A stretch of DNA of 48,000 nucleotides from Pirellulales bacterium (GCA_019694455.1 JAIBBY010000016.1:1-48000), one strand, 5' to 3'. Positions 16,420-26,081 are shown, numbered from the stretch's first letter. Numbers and translations are program-made. The notes: generated by a model from the sequence alone, not told the origin.

Positions 16420-18714
16420 ATGTTGCGCTGCCGTCGAAATTTTCGTTTCGCCATTGGGAAATCAGGGATGATTGGCGCGCTGATCCTCGTCGCGGTTTTC
16501 ATGGTGGGGCCGGCGGTCGCGACGCCGGCGGTGAGCGACGCAGCGGGAATGGAGCCGCCGCTGCCCGAGGCGCTGGCGCCCAAGGTTCCGCGCAGCGAGA
16601 TCGAGGAGGATCAGTTGGAGGCGGCCGCGCTGTTCGCCACGGCGCGGCTGATGGAGCAGAAGGAGGAGTTCGCGGCGGCGCTGCGCTATTATCAGCGGGC
16701 GCTGCGCTGCGATCCTACGGCGCTGTCGATCGTGCAGGAGATTGTGCCGTTGGCCTTCACGCTGGGGCGTCCGGCGGAGGCGGTGCGCTACGCGCTGGTG
16801 GCGGCGGAACTTGACGGCTCGGACCCGGCGCTACTGCAACGGCTGGCGGCGCATTTGACGACGGAGGGGGATTTCGACCGCGCCCTGCGGATGTACGAGC
16901 GACTGCGGCAACTGCAGAAGGACCAACCGCGGGACGACGGCAAAGTGCTGCTGGCCGCGCAGGTGGCCAAGCTGTATCTGGTGTCGGACAAGCCGCAGGA
17001 GGCCGCCGCCGCCTATCGAGAGGTGATGCACGCGCTGGCGGACCAGGAGGCAAAGCTCGACGAACAAACGCGCAGCGTCATTTTAGAGGACGCGGCGCAG
17101 ACCCTGGAAGCGCTGGGCGCGAAGTCGGAACGGCAGAACAACGAGGCGGCGGCCTACGATCTGTTTGGGATGGCGCTCTTGGAGTCGGGCGACGCCGATG
17201 GCGCGCTGGACGCGTTTCGCAAGGCAAACGAGTTGGAAGCGCATGCGGGGTTGTTCGCCAGCCAGCAGGCGGAGGTGGCGGCGAAGAAGTCGCAGTGGCA
17301 GGCGTGTCTCGACGCGCTGGGCGGTTACTTCGCGGCTCCGGTCGCCGCGCGTGGGACGGCCCCTTATGAATTGCTGGCCACCGCGCTCAAAGAACTGGGG
17401 CAAGAGGGGCAACTGATCGCGCGCCTAGAAAAGCTGCTGGCTGACAACCCGGACAATGCGGCGCTATCGCAATTTCTGGGGCAAAAGCTCTTGGCGGCCG
17501 GGGAACTCGCGAAAGCGCAACCCTTATTGGCCAAAGCGATCGAAAGACGACCGACGCTCGATGGCTACCGGGCCCTGGTAGACGACCTGCGGCGGCAAGG
17601 CAACTCGGTGGAACTGCTCGACACGCTGTTGAGCGCGGCCAACGCGCTGCGGTCGCTGGACTCGCTGGGAGACGAATTTCGAGCCTTGTTGGCCGATCGC
17701 GCGATGGTCGATCAGTTGATGGAGCAGGCGCGACAGCGGGCCAAAAGCGCCGAGGCGCCGCTCGACGCCGACCAGTTGGCGACGGTCGCCCAAATGGCGC
17801 TCGAAGCGAAGCAACCTGCCGTGGCCGCCGAATTTTTTGAACTGGCGCTGGCGGCGCCCGAAGCCGACCAGACACAGGTGCTGCGGCGCTGGGGATTGGG
17901 ACTTTTGTTGCACGACGAGTACGCCGCGGCGGCGAAGGTGTTTCGTCGCGCGCTGGATGAGAAGCTCGTGGCGGAGCACGAGGCGGAGTTTCATTATCAC
18001 CTGGCGGGGGCATTGGAGATGGCCGGCGAGACCGACGCCGCCATGACCGCGGCGAATCGGGCCGTGGAACTGGCCGAACCGAAGGCGACCGAACTGGGCG
18101 ACACGTACTATCGCATGGTCGCGCGGCCGCCGTGGGCGCTCTATCACGGCAAGCGAAACAAAGAGGCGGAGGCGGAGTATCGCAAGCTGGTGGAGCGTTT
18201 CGACACGCGTTACGGCGACGACGCTCTGCGCGACACGATGCGCGAAGCTCGGTTGATGCTCTCGAATCTGGCCGTGATCCGCGCGGACCTGCCGGAGGCG
18301 GAACGCTGGCTGGAAGAGATTTTGGATGAATTTCCGGAAGATGTCTCCGCGCAAAACGATTTGGGCTATCTGTGGGTGGACCAGGGAAAGCATCTGCTGC
18401 GCGGACTGGGGATGATTGAAAAAGCGGTAGCGGCCGAGCCCACCAATTCGGCGTATCTCGACAGCCAAGGCTGGGCGCTGCACCGGTTGGGACGACACGA
18501 CGAGGCGCTGCGGGCGATGGAAAAGGCGGTCGCGCTGCAGCCGGAACCCGATGGGGTGATGCTCGACCACCTGGGAGATTGCCACCAGGCAGCGGGGCAA
18601 TTGGAGCAGGCGCGCGCGGCCTGGGAGCGGGCGGCGGCGGCATTCGAGAAGTCGGGGGACACGGCTAAGTGGAAAGCCGTGCGTGAAAAGCTGGCGACCC
18701 CGCCGAGCAGTTGA
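16420..18714 (+). CDS. Large tetratricopeptide-repeat protein, probably exported
   Basis: A 764-aa protein. A basic start is followed by a hydrophobic segment (about residues 17-34) that ends in VGPAVATPA, a plausible signal peptide or anchor. From about residue 60 to the end the sequence is helical and Ala/Leu/Glu-rich with many degenerate TPR units, for example AAALRYYQRAL near 84, AAAKVFRRAL near 505 and a clear pair at the C-terminus (SQGWALHRLGRHDEALRAM). TPRs are protein-interaction scaffolds; no enzymatic motif is seen. An internal ATG at 16468 would give a shorter N-terminus before the hydrophobic segment. It ends 64 bases before the yebC-family gene. Confidence 0.75.
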   Translation: MLRCRRNFRFAIGKSGMIGALILVAVFMVGPAVATPAVSDAAGMEPPLPEALAPKVPRSEIEEDQLEAAALFATARLMEQKEEFAAALRYYQRALRCDPTALSIVQEIVPLAFTLGRPAEAVRYALVAAELDGSDPALLQRLAAHLTTEGDFDRALRMYERLRQLQKDQPRDDGKVLLAAQVAKLYLVSDKPQEAAAAYREVMHALADQEAKLDEQTRSVILEDAAQTLEALGAKSERQNNEAAAYDLFGMALLESGDADGALDAFRKANELEAHAGLFASQQAEVAAKKSQWQACLDALGGYFAAPVAARGTAPYELLATALKELGQEGQLIARLEKLLADNPDNAALSQFLGQKLLAAGELAKAQPLLAKAIERRPTLDGYRALVDDLRRQGNSVELLDTLLSAANALRSLDSLGDEFRALLADRAMVDQLMEQARQRAKSAEAPLDADQLATVAQMALEAKQPAVAAEFFELALAAPEADQTQVLRRWGLGLLLHDEYAAAAKVFRRALDEKLVAEHEAEFHYHLAGALEMAGETDAAMTAANRAVELAEPKATELGDTYYRMVARPPWALYHGKRNKEAEAEYRKLVERFDTRYGDDALRDTMREARLMLSNLAVIRADLPEAERWLEEILDEFPEDVSAQNDLGYLWVDQGKHLLRGLGMIEKAVAAEPTNSAYLDSQGWALHRLGRHDEALRAMEKAVALQPEPDGVMLDHLGDCHQAAGQLEQARAAWERAAAAFEKSGDTAKWKAVREKLATPPSS

Positions 18715-18778
18715 CCGCCGAAGAACACGACGCGGCGGGCGGGCGCGATTTTGGTTGAGCATTTGAGCGAGTTGACCG

Positions 18779-19534
18779 ATGGCAGGACATTCGCACTGGG
18801 CCGGGATCAAGCACAAGAAGGCCTTGATCGACAACAGGCGCGGGAAGCTGTGGAGCAAGCTGGCGAAGGCGATCATCGTGGCCGCGAAGCATGGCGGCGG
18901 CGATCCCAACGCCAATTTGAAGTTGCGGTACGCTATCGACGCGGCCAAAGCGGTGAGCATGCCGAAGGAGAACATCGAGCGGGCGATCAAGAAGGGAACG
19001 GGGGAAGGGGCCGACGCGGCCAGCTTCGACGAGATTTTGTACGAAGGGTACGGCGCCGGCGGCGTGGCGGTGCTCTGCGAAGTGCTCACCGACAACCGCA
19101 ACCGCACGGCCGGCGAGGTGCGCAAGATCTTTGAGATCAGCGACGGCAAGCTGGGCGCCACCGGCTGCGTGGCCTATTTATTCGAGCGCAAGGGTCTGCT
19201 GGTCATCGGCGGCGATCAAACGAATGAGGACGCGCTGATGGAGCTTGCGCTCGAGGCGGGCGCCGACGACGTGCGATCGACCGGGGGGAAGTTCGAAGTG
19301 ACTTGCGATCCAAGCGCCTTTCAGACGCTTTGCGACGCGCTGGACTCGCGACGGATCGCGGCAGAGGTCAAGGAAATCTCGCGGGTCCCCTGCACTACGG
19401 TTGATCTGGACGCCGACACAGCACGCAAAGTGCTGCGGATGATGGAATTGCTCGATGACCATGACGACGTGCAGAGCGTGTCGGCGAATTTCAACCTCCC
19501 CGACGAGGCGCTGGTGGAGCTTGCGCGGAACTGA
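18779..19534 (+). CDS. YebC/PmpR (TACO1) family regulatory or translation factor
   Basis: A 251-aa member of the YebC/PmpR family, recognised from the invariant start MAGHSHWAGIKHKKA, the KENIERAIKKG motif and the LYEGYGAGG motif. Family members have been described as transcriptional regulators, and more recently some, including mitochondrial TACO1, as translation factors that relieve stalling at proline stretches. Which applies here cannot be told. Length and domain order are normal. The next gene is convergent, with 13 bases between the stops, and no terminator was found. Confidence 0.9.
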   Translation: MAGHSHWAGIKHKKALIDNRRGKLWSKLAKAIIVAAKHGGGDPNANLKLRYAIDAAKAVSMPKENIERAIKKGTGEGADAASFDEILYEGYGAGGVAVLCEVLTDNRNRTAGEVRKIFEISDGKLGATGCVAYLFERKGLLVIGGDQTNEDALMELALEAGADDVRSTGGKFEVTCDPSAFQTLCDALDSRRIAAEVKEISRVPCTTVDLDADTARKVLRMMELLDDHDDVQSVSANFNLPDEALVELARN

Positions 19535-19547
19535 TTCACGCGGCGGT

Positions 19548-20471
19548 TTATTTCAAGCGGCGGGCGCCGGGACGCGTGGTGACATCAACCGGGCCGCGGG
19601 GGGAGGGGTGGACCGGTTTGGCGCCAGGGGGAATGTTGCGCATCACGGCATAGACGCTGCCTTGGCAATCGAGTTCGATGTCGCCTTCGTTGGTCGATTG
19701 AGTTTGGCAGAGCCGTACGGGCCCCGACAGTTCGACGAGCGCGGGACGACAGGTGTCGCACTCGATGAGCATACGTCCCTGGAGAATCGTCAGGTGCTGC
19801 TTGGCGCCGCGCGACTGGCCTTCGATCACGGCGGTGAACACGGCCAAGGGTGAAGCCGCGGTTTCGTCGATTCGTTCCAGCGTGAGCGTGAAGCGGGTGA
19901 TCTCAATCATTTCGCGCCAAGCAGCGAACAGCTCTTCGGCTACGTTCGCGGGGGGCTCGAGTTGCTCGCCGACGGCGACACGTTGGCCATTGAGAAACTG
20001 CGACAAGGGGTTGGCGCGGCCAAACGCTTCCATACTCGCCGCGACCAGCATTTCTTCTTCTTGCGGCACAGCGCTGCCGTCGAGATTGGTCACGGTGAGT
20101 TTGTCGTCCTGGCGAGACACCAAATAACTCTTGTCAGCTACCGGCTCCTTGAGGCGGGTGGCAACGCCAGGGCCGTATTGCTGCGTTTGCTCGGCAAGGT
20201 CGAATCGCAACTTGGCGCGGGCGCCGCCTGGCGGCGCGGCGAGCAGTTGCAACTCACGGTGCTGACGTCTTTGGAGATTTTTATTGGCGCGGGTGGCCTC
20301 CGTTCCGGTAGACGCCATGATTTTCATTTTGAGGCCGAAATCGACCTCTTGCGTCACGCTCTCGCCAACGGCGAGGGGCCGATTCTTGAACTCGGCCGAA
20401 TCGACAGCCGCCGTCTGCTCGGTCTGGGAGATAGCCAGCAGAAGGACCACGAATTTTCCCAAATGGCGCAT
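19548..20471 (-). CDS. Exported protein of unknown function
   Basis: A 307-aa protein that I do not recognise. It begins with a signal peptide: MRHLGKF, a hydrophobic stretch and a likely cleavage near QTAAVDS. The mature part is mostly beta-prone with charged residues and no membrane segment; two Cys lie close together (CDTCRP near residue 235) and two more near LDCQG and RLCQT. An in-frame start 39 bases further upstream would place extra residues ahead of the signal peptide, so I use 20471. It is divergent from the Fur-family gene with about 180 bases between them. The type of exported protein fits planctomycete genomes, which hold many such orphans. Confidence 0.65.
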   Translation of the reverse strand: MRHLGKFVVLLLAISQTEQTAAVDSAEFKNRPLAVGESVTQEVDFGLKMKIMASTGTEATRANKNLQRRQHRELQLLAAPPGGARAKLRFDLAEQTQQYGPGVATRLKEPVADKSYLVSRQDDKLTVTNLDGSAVPQEEEMLVAASMEAFGRANPLSQFLNGQRVAVGEQLEPPANVAEELFAAWREMIEITRFTLTLERIDETAASPLAVFTAVIEGQSRGAKQHLTILQGRMLIECDTCRPALVELSGPVRLCQTQSTNEGDIELDCQGSVYAVMRNIPPGAKPVHPSPRGPVDVTTRPGARRLK

Positions 20472-20583
20472 GATGGCCGCTCCGCTGCCGGAAGAAGAGG
20501 GCATTGTCAAAAAGGGGGCCTATCATCGGCGGAGCCGCGCGGGGGGTCAAGGTCGATTGCGCCGCGTCGCCGAGCGCCGTTTG

Positions 20584-20612
20584 TTGACGCTACTTGGCTT
20601 GCTGCCTATAGT
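20584..20612 (+). promoter_or_regulatory. Sigma70-type promoter of the Fur-family gene
   Basis: TTGACG (20584-20589) and TATAGT (20607-20612) are separated by exactly 17 bases, both five of six consensus positions. The start would be near 20619, about 30 bases before the ATG at 20651. No Fur-box-like palindrome is obvious over the promoter. Confidence 0.65.
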
Positions 20613-20650
20613 TGCGCAGGTCGCACCAACCATCGAATTGCCATCGCCGC

Positions 20651-21100
20651 ATGAACCACACCACTGGGGAAACCGATCGGTCGCCGATCCGCGCGGCGCT
20701 CGAAGGGGCTGGATGCCGGTATACCCGGCAGCGAGCGGCGGTTTATGAGCATCTCAGCCAGGCGGAGGACCACCCCACGGCCGAGGAGGTGTATCAAGCG
20801 GTTCGCAGCCACCTGCCGCGAATCAGTCTGGCGACGGTGTACAAGGCATTGGAGTCCTTGGTGCAAGCGCAACTGGCTCACAAGTTAACCAACGGCGATG
20901 GCTCGGCGCGCTACGATTGCCGCCGCGACGAGCATTATCATTTGCGCGACACGCGCACCGGCAGGGTGCAAGATTTGCCGGCGTCATACGACCCCCACCT
21001 GCTGCAAAAACTCGACCCCACCCTTATTGAGCGGCTGGCCAGGGAGGGGTTTGCGGTACAGGGCTACCGGCTGGAAGTGCTGGGCGAGTACCAGCGGTAA
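20651..21100 (+). CDS. Fur-family transcriptional regulator without the usual CxxC
   Basis: A 149-aa protein of the Fur/PerR/Zur family. The N-terminal winged helix (RYTRQRAAVYEHL, HPTAEEVYQAV, RISLATVYKALESL) is well conserved. The sensing-site region HYH (95-97) is kept, but the structural zinc motif that normally follows (HHHLICTRCG in typical members) reads HYHLRDTRTG, so both Cys are replaced (D100 and T103), and the second CxxC near the C-terminus is also absent. Some family members, such as Pseudomonas Fur, lack this zinc, so it may still be functional. The metal or peroxide it senses cannot be assigned. A good promoter lies directly upstream. Confidence 0.85.
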   Translation: MNHTTGETDRSPIRAALEGAGCRYTRQRAAVYEHLSQAEDHPTAEEVYQAVRSHLPRISLATVYKALESLVQAQLAHKLTNGDGSARYDCRRDEHYHLRDTRTGRVQDLPASYDPHLLQKLDPTLIERLAREGFAVQGYRLEVLGEYQR

Positions 21101-21201
21101 CCGTCTTGGGACACGAGCGCGGCAATTCAACCGGCGCGATCGGTCTAGCTGCTACGGCTGGCGCCCACCTGAATTCCACGTGACCGGTGGGCGACATAGC
21201 T

Positions 21202-21230
21202 TTGATTCCCCCGATCAATCACGATAGATT
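21202..21230 (+). promoter_or_regulatory. Candidate promoter of the bi-domain oxidoreductase gene
   Basis: TTGATT (21202-21207) and TAGATT (21225-21230) are 17 bases apart, each matching four of six consensus positions, in an AT-richer stretch. It would give a leader of about 60 bases before the GTG at 21297 and could drive the following wecB and wecC genes. Confidence 0.45.
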
Positions 21231-21296
21231 AGTTGTTTCTCATCTTCGAGACTGATCCCACTGCTCCGTTTGGCCTGTGACGCGGCCCCTTTTCTT

Positions 21297-23519
21297 GTGA
21301 AGCAAGTCGTTCAAAATCTGCGGTCCGGCGAGCTGGAGCTAGTCGATGTGCCGGCGCCGAGGGCGTCGGCCGGACACCTGCTCATTCAAACGCGCGCTAG
21401 CCTGATTTCTGCGGGCACCGAGCGCAGCGTGGTCGAATTTGGTCAGGCGAATCTGGCAGCGAAAGCGCGCCAGAACCCCGAGCGGGTGCGGCAGGTGCTG
21501 GAGCGGATCAAGACCGAGGGGCTATTGCCGACCTTGGAACTTGTTTTTGCCAAGCTCGACGAGCCGATGCCGCTGGGCTATTGCAACGCGGGCGTGGTGC
21601 TCGACGTTGGCGCCGGCGTGACCGATTGGCAAATCGGCGACCGCGTGGCCAGCAATGGTCGGCATGCGGAGATCGTCAACAAGCCGATCAATTTATGCGC
21701 CAAGATCCCGGTGGGCGTGACCGACGAGCAAGCGACATTCGCGGTGCTGGGCTCCATTGGCCTGCAGGGCGTTCGACTGATTCAGCCGACGCTGGGCGAG
21801 CGCGTGGCTGTGTTCGGCCTGGGACTCATCGGCCTGGTGGCGGTGCAAATCCTGGCGGCATCTGGCGCGCAAGTGCTGGGCATCGATGTTGACCCCGCGC
21901 GATTGGAGCTTGCCCGGCAGTTTGGGGCGACACCCGTGAATGTGGGGGCTGGCGCCGACCCGGTGGCGGCGGGAATGGCGTTCTCGCAGGGGCACGGCGT
22001 GGACGCGGTGCTGATCACGGCCAGCGCCAAGAACGACTCGATCGTTAGCCAGGCGGCGCGCATGTCGCGCAAGCGGGGACGCATCGTGCTGGTGGGGGTG
22101 GTGAATCTGGAATTGAATCGGGCTGATTTTTACGAGAAGGAACTGAGTTTTCAGGTTTCTTGCTCGTATGGGCCTGGCCGCTACGACCCGGCCTACGAGG
22201 ATCAAGGCATTGATTATCCGTTGCCGTTCGTCCGCTGGACCGAGCAGCGGAACATGCAGGCCATTTTGGAGATGGTCGAGGCCGGCCGGCTGGACGTGAC
22301 GACGCTGATCACCAGCCGGGTGCCGCATGCCGAGAGCAAGCGGGCCTACGATCTGTTGGCGAACGACCGTGCGCAGTTGGGCATCTTGTTGGAATATCCC
22401 GATGCCGCGCCACGGCTAGAGCAAACTGTCGACACGGACTTTTCGCGCAACGGCGCGCCGGCGAAATCGCGATCATCGGCCGCCGCGGGCCGCGCGGCGG
22501 TGGGGATCATTGGGGCAGGACTGTTCACTAAGTTGCATTTGCTGCCGCAACTGAGCAAGACCGGCGCGCGCCTGGTGAACATCGCGAGTCGACAGGGGCT
22601 ATCGGCGCGGTTGGCGGCGGGCAAGTTTCATGTCGAAAAGAGCACCACCGACTATCGAACCATTCTGGACGATTCGCAGATCAACGCGGTGTGCATCACC
22701 ACGCAGCACGACACGCATGTGCGGTTTGCCGTTGAAGCGCTGCAGGCGGGCAAGCATGTGTTTTTGGAAAAGCCGGCCGCGATTGATCGCGAAGGCTTGG
22801 CGGAACTGCGCGAGACCTTTGAAGCGATCAGCGGCCTGCAACTGGTGATTGGATTCAATCGCCGGTTTTCTTCGTACGCGGAGACCATGAAGCGGTTACT
22901 GGCGCCGCGCACGCAACCACTGTGCGCCAACATGGTGGTGAACGCGGGGTATATTCCGCGTTCGCATTGGGCGCACGACCCGGTGGCCGGCGGGGGACGG
23001 ATCATTGGCGAGGGGTGCCACTTTGTGGACTTACTGCGGTTTGTGGTCGACCGGCCGATCGTCGCCGTGCAAGCGATGATGCTGGGGCCCTCGGCGGGAC
23101 TGGAAGTTCGCGACGACAAGATGAGCATCAGCTTGATGTTCGCCGATGGATCAGTGGGCAACGTGCACTACTTTGCCAATGGGCACAAGTCGCTCTCCAA
23201 GGAGCGTTTGGAAGTGTTCTGCGAAGGGCGGGTGCTGGCGCTGGACAACTTCCGTTCGCTGCAAGGTTACGGTTGGCCCAACTTCAAGCGTCAGCGTTCT
23301 TGGCTCAAACAGGACAAAGGGCGCGAGCAAGAAATGCGTGGCTTCATCGAGCGCGTGTCGCAGGGGGGCCCGCCATTGATGCCACCGGATCATATCTGGA
23401 ACGTGACCGAGGCGACGTTCGCGGCCATGGAATCGGCGACAACTGGGAGCGGACTGGTCAAGCTAGGCGGCTTGGGCACGCCGCGTGAAACTGAAATAGC
23501 CAGCCCCGCGCTGGCGTGA
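21297..23519 (+). CDS. Bi-domain oxidoreductase: MDR-type dehydrogenase fused to Gfo/Idh/MocA
   Basis: A 740-aa fusion. Residues 1-370 are a medium-chain (alcohol dehydrogenase-like) reductase with the Rossmann motif VFGLGLIGLVAVQ. After a linker, residues 395-740 are a Gfo/Idh/MocA sugar dehydrogenase with the motif VGIIGAGLFTKLHL and EKPAA (the usual catalytic Lys context). This architecture is known from bacterial surface-polysaccharide loci, where it probably makes a modified nucleotide sugar; the substrate is unknown. I chose GTG at 21297 because KQVVQNL follows immediately, as in relatives; a TTG at 21270 would add 9 residues. wecB follows about 100 bases later. Confidence 0.85.
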   Translation: MKQVVQNLRSGELELVDVPAPRASAGHLLIQTRASLISAGTERSVVEFGQANLAAKARQNPERVRQVLERIKTEGLLPTLELVFAKLDEPMPLGYCNAGVVLDVGAGVTDWQIGDRVASNGRHAEIVNKPINLCAKIPVGVTDEQATFAVLGSIGLQGVRLIQPTLGERVAVFGLGLIGLVAVQILAASGAQVLGIDVDPARLELARQFGATPVNVGAGADPVAAGMAFSQGHGVDAVLITASAKNDSIVSQAARMSRKRGRIVLVGVVNLELNRADFYEKELSFQVSCSYGPGRYDPAYEDQGIDYPLPFVRWTEQRNMQAILEMVEAGRLDVTTLITSRVPHAESKRAYDLLANDRAQLGILLEYPDAAPRLEQTVDTDFSRNGAPAKSRSSAAAGRAAVGIIGAGLFTKLHLLPQLSKTGARLVNIASRQGLSARLAAGKFHVEKSTTDYRTILDDSQINAVCITTQHDTHVRFAVEALQAGKHVFLEKPAAIDREGLAELRETFEAISGLQLVIGFNRRFSSYAETMKRLLAPRTQPLCANMVVNAGYIPRSHWAHDPVAGGGRIIGEGCHFVDLLRFVVDRPIVAVQAMMLGPSAGLEVRDDKMSISLMFADGSVGNVHYFANGHKSLSKERLEVFCEGRVLALDNFRSLQGYGWPNFKRQRSWLKQDKGREQEMRGFIERVSQGGPPLMPPDHIWNVTEATFAAMESATTGSGLVKLGGLGTPRETEIASPALA

Positions 23520-23616
23520 GCGCGCCGCTGGACAAACGAGACATGAGAGCACAAGCTGTTCGATTCGCGGTCGAAGCCGCGCAGGGGATGGTCCTGGATA
23601 CAACGGCAAGGAACAC

Positions 23617-24747
23617 TTGAGCAAACTGCGAGCACTGCTAATTTTTGGCACGCGACCGGAGGCCATCAAAATGGCGCCGGTCGTGCATGAATGTCTGCGC
23701 CGTGGCGACGCATTGGAAACGATCGTCTGCTTGACCGGGCAGCACCGCGAGATGCTGGCGCAAGTGACCGATTATTTCGGCATCGCGGCCGATCTGGATT
23801 TGGCGCTGATGCAGCCCAACCAGACGCTCGCCGAATTGACCGGACGCTGCATCACGGGGATCGATGGCGCGATTACGCGCTACCAGCCGCATTGCATCGT
23901 GGCGCAAGGAGACACCACCACGGTGATGGCGGCCTCGCTGGCGGCGTTCTATCGCCGCGTGCCGTTTGTGCATGTGGAGGCGGGCCTGCGCACCGGCAAT
24001 TTGCTGGCGCCGTTTCCCGAGGAGATGAATCGGCGGGTGGCGAGCATCGTTACTTCACTGCACTGCGCTCCCACGCAGCGCTCGGCGGACAATCTGCTGC
24101 GCGAAGGGACCGCTGCGAGCGCCGTGCATGTGACGGGCAACACGGTGATCGACGCTTTGCTCTGGGCAGTGGAACGCGAGCGAGCCAAGACGGCGCGCTG
24201 GCAAGACCGCTACGCGATGCTGGGCGATCGACGGATGGTGCTCATTACGGGGCATCGACGCGAGAACTTTGGCGACGGTTTTCAGAACATTTGCCGCGCG
24301 ATTGCGAAGTTGGCCGACCAATTCCCCGAGGTCGAGTTTGTCTACCCGGTGCATTTGAACCCCAATGTGCGCGAGCCGGTGTTTCGCATCCTGGGGGACC
24401 GCAAGAATATTCACTTGCTCGAACCGCTGGCGTACCCCGAGTTCGTTTGGCTGATGGACCGCTCGACGGTGATCTTGACTGATTCGGGCGGAGTGCAAGA
24501 AGAAGCGCCGTCGCTCAAGAAGCCGATACTGGTCATGCGCGAAACGACTGAGCGTCCGGAGGCGCTCGACGCGGGGGCGGTGGAACTGGTGGGCACGTCG
24601 CTCGCGGCGATCACCGAGGGAGTGGCCAAGCTGCTCACCGACTCGACCGAATACGCGCGGCGGCAGATTGATGTGAATCCATACGGCGATGGCAAGGCCG
24701 CGGGGCGGATTGTCGATCTCATGTTGAAACAAGGTTGGCAACAATGA
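23617..24747 (+). CDS. wecB: UDP-N-acetylglucosamine 2-epimerase, non-hydrolysing
   Basis: WecB converts UDP-GlcNAc to UDP-ManNAc, the precursor of ManNAc-containing envelope polymers. Catalytic segments of the family are visible: the Asp in AQGDTTTV, the Glu pair in HVEAGLRTG and FPEEMNR, and the His in ITGHRRENFGDGF. The length, 376 aa, is normal. It starts at TTG 23617, with AAGG about 6 bases upstream. Its stop overlaps the start of wecC by four bases (ATGA), which suggests translational coupling and that UDP-ManNAc is oxidised directly. Confidence 0.93.
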   Translation: MSKLRALLIFGTRPEAIKMAPVVHECLRRGDALETIVCLTGQHREMLAQVTDYFGIAADLDLALMQPNQTLAELTGRCITGIDGAITRYQPHCIVAQGDTTTVMAASLAAFYRRVPFVHVEAGLRTGNLLAPFPEEMNRRVASIVTSLHCAPTQRSADNLLREGTAASAVHVTGNTVIDALLWAVERERAKTARWQDRYAMLGDRRMVLITGHRRENFGDGFQNICRAIAKLADQFPEVEFVYPVHLNPNVREPVFRILGDRKNIHLLEPLAYPEFVWLMDRSTVILTDSGGVQEEAPSLKKPILVMRETTERPEALDAGAVELVGTSLAAITEGVAKLLTDSTEYARRQIDVNPYGDGKAAGRIVDLMLKQGWQQ

Positions 24748-25991
24748 CTGAAAACGCTTCGCACGCCGGCGCGAAAATCATGCCGTCGGACACCAAAGTT
24801 TGCGTGATGGGACTGGGCTACATCGGTCTGCCGACGGCTAGCATCCTGGCCAACAAAGGCTATCAGGTGCATGGCGTCGACGTGCGGCCCGAGGTGGTGG
24901 AGATCATCAATCGCGGTCAGATCCATATCGAAGAGCCGGACCTGGACATCCTGGTTCGCTCGGCGGTGAACAGCGGACAGTTGCGGGCCGGCACGGAGCC
25001 AGTGCCAGCCGATGTGTTCATCATTTGCGTGCCAACGCCGATTCGCGACGACCACTCGCCCGATCTGTCGTATGTGGAGACCGCATCGCGGGCGATTCGC
25101 CCCTTTGTGCGGGAAGGCAACCTGGTGATTCTGGAATCGACCAGCCCGCCGCACACGACCGACAAGACCGTGGTGCCGCTGGCGCTACCCGAGGGGTTAA
25201 CGCCGGGCAGCAATGTGTTTGTGGCGCACTGCCCGGAGCGGGTGCTGCCGGGACGCATCTTGCTGGAAGCGGTGCAGAACGACCGCGTGGTGGGGGGAGT
25301 GACCCCCGCGTGCGCGGCGCGCGCCAAGCAGTTTTACGAAACCTTTGTGAACGGTCATGTGCTGTCGACCAGCGCGGTGGCGGCCGAAATCACCAAGCTG
25401 GTCGAAAACAGCTACCGCGACGTGAACATCGCGTTCGCCAATGAGCTGTCGGTGCTGTGCGACCAATTCGAGATCGACGCGTGGGAGATCATTTCGCTGG
25501 CGAACCGGCATCCGCGGGTGAACATTTTGACCCCCGGCCCTGGCGTGGGGGGCCATTGCATCAGCGTTGATCCGTGGTTCTTGGTTCATGCGTCTCCCGA
25601 GATCACCCGGTTGATCCGCACGGCGCGCGAGGTGAACGACGCCAAGCCACATCATGTGGTGAATCAAATCGTGGAACTGGCGCGGCAGTTTCAGTCGCCA
25701 CGCATCGGCTGCCTGGGGCTGACGTACAAGGCGGATGTGGACGACTTACGGGAAAGCCCTTCGCTGGAGATTGTGCGCGAACTGATGGCGCGCAACGTGG
25801 GAGAAGTGCTGGCCTGCGATCCATATATCTCGTCGAGCCGGTTCAGCGAGTTTCCGCTGCACCCCCTGTCGGACGTGTTGGCGCGCAGCCAAGTGTTGGT
25901 GCTGCTCACCGACCATCGGCAGTTCCGCGATGTGCCGCGCCGCGTGCTGCAAGAGAAGGTGGTGGTCGACACGCGCGGCATCTGGCGATAG
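24744..25991 (+). CDS. wecC: UDP-N-acetyl-D-mannosamine dehydrogenase
   Basis: WecC oxidises UDP-ManNAc to UDP-ManNAcA with two NAD. The N-terminal Rossmann motif is GLGYIGLPTA, the central domain carries LVENSYRDVNIAFANEL, and the catalytic Cys is in GVGGHCISVDPWF; the last domain has GLTYKADVDDLRESP. The 415-aa length is normal. I start at ATG 24744, which overlaps the wecB stop; an in-frame TTG at 24735 lies further inside wecB. A close paralogue, UDP-GlcNAc dehydrogenase (WbpA type), has similar motifs, but the adjacent epimerase favours WecC. No glycosyltransferase for the product is nearby. Confidence 0.9.
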   Translation: MTENASHAGAKIMPSDTKVCVMGLGYIGLPTASILANKGYQVHGVDVRPEVVEIINRGQIHIEEPDLDILVRSAVNSGQLRAGTEPVPADVFIICVPTPIRDDHSPDLSYVETASRAIRPFVREGNLVILESTSPPHTTDKTVVPLALPEGLTPGSNVFVAHCPERVLPGRILLEAVQNDRVVGGVTPACAARAKQFYETFVNGHVLSTSAVAAEITKLVENSYRDVNIAFANELSVLCDQFEIDAWEIISLANRHPRVNILTPGPGVGGHCISVDPWFLVHASPEITRLIRTAREVNDAKPHHVVNQIVELARQFQSPRIGCLGLTYKADVDDLRESPSLEIVRELMARNVGEVLACDPYISSSRFSEFPLHPLSDVLARSQVLVLLTDHRQFRDVPRRVLQEKVVVDTRGIWR

Positions 25992-26081
25992 GCGTCGCCA
26001 TCGGCGATAACTGCGGCTTTGGATGCTGCTCCCGTGAGCAACTGCGCCGGGGGCCAATTGCAGAGGCCGAGAGGAATCGCC

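Noticed and set aside
17524..19161. A 545-aa minus-strand frame over the TPR and YebC genes
   Set aside because: It is a shadow of the TPR gene's codon bias and shows no domain.
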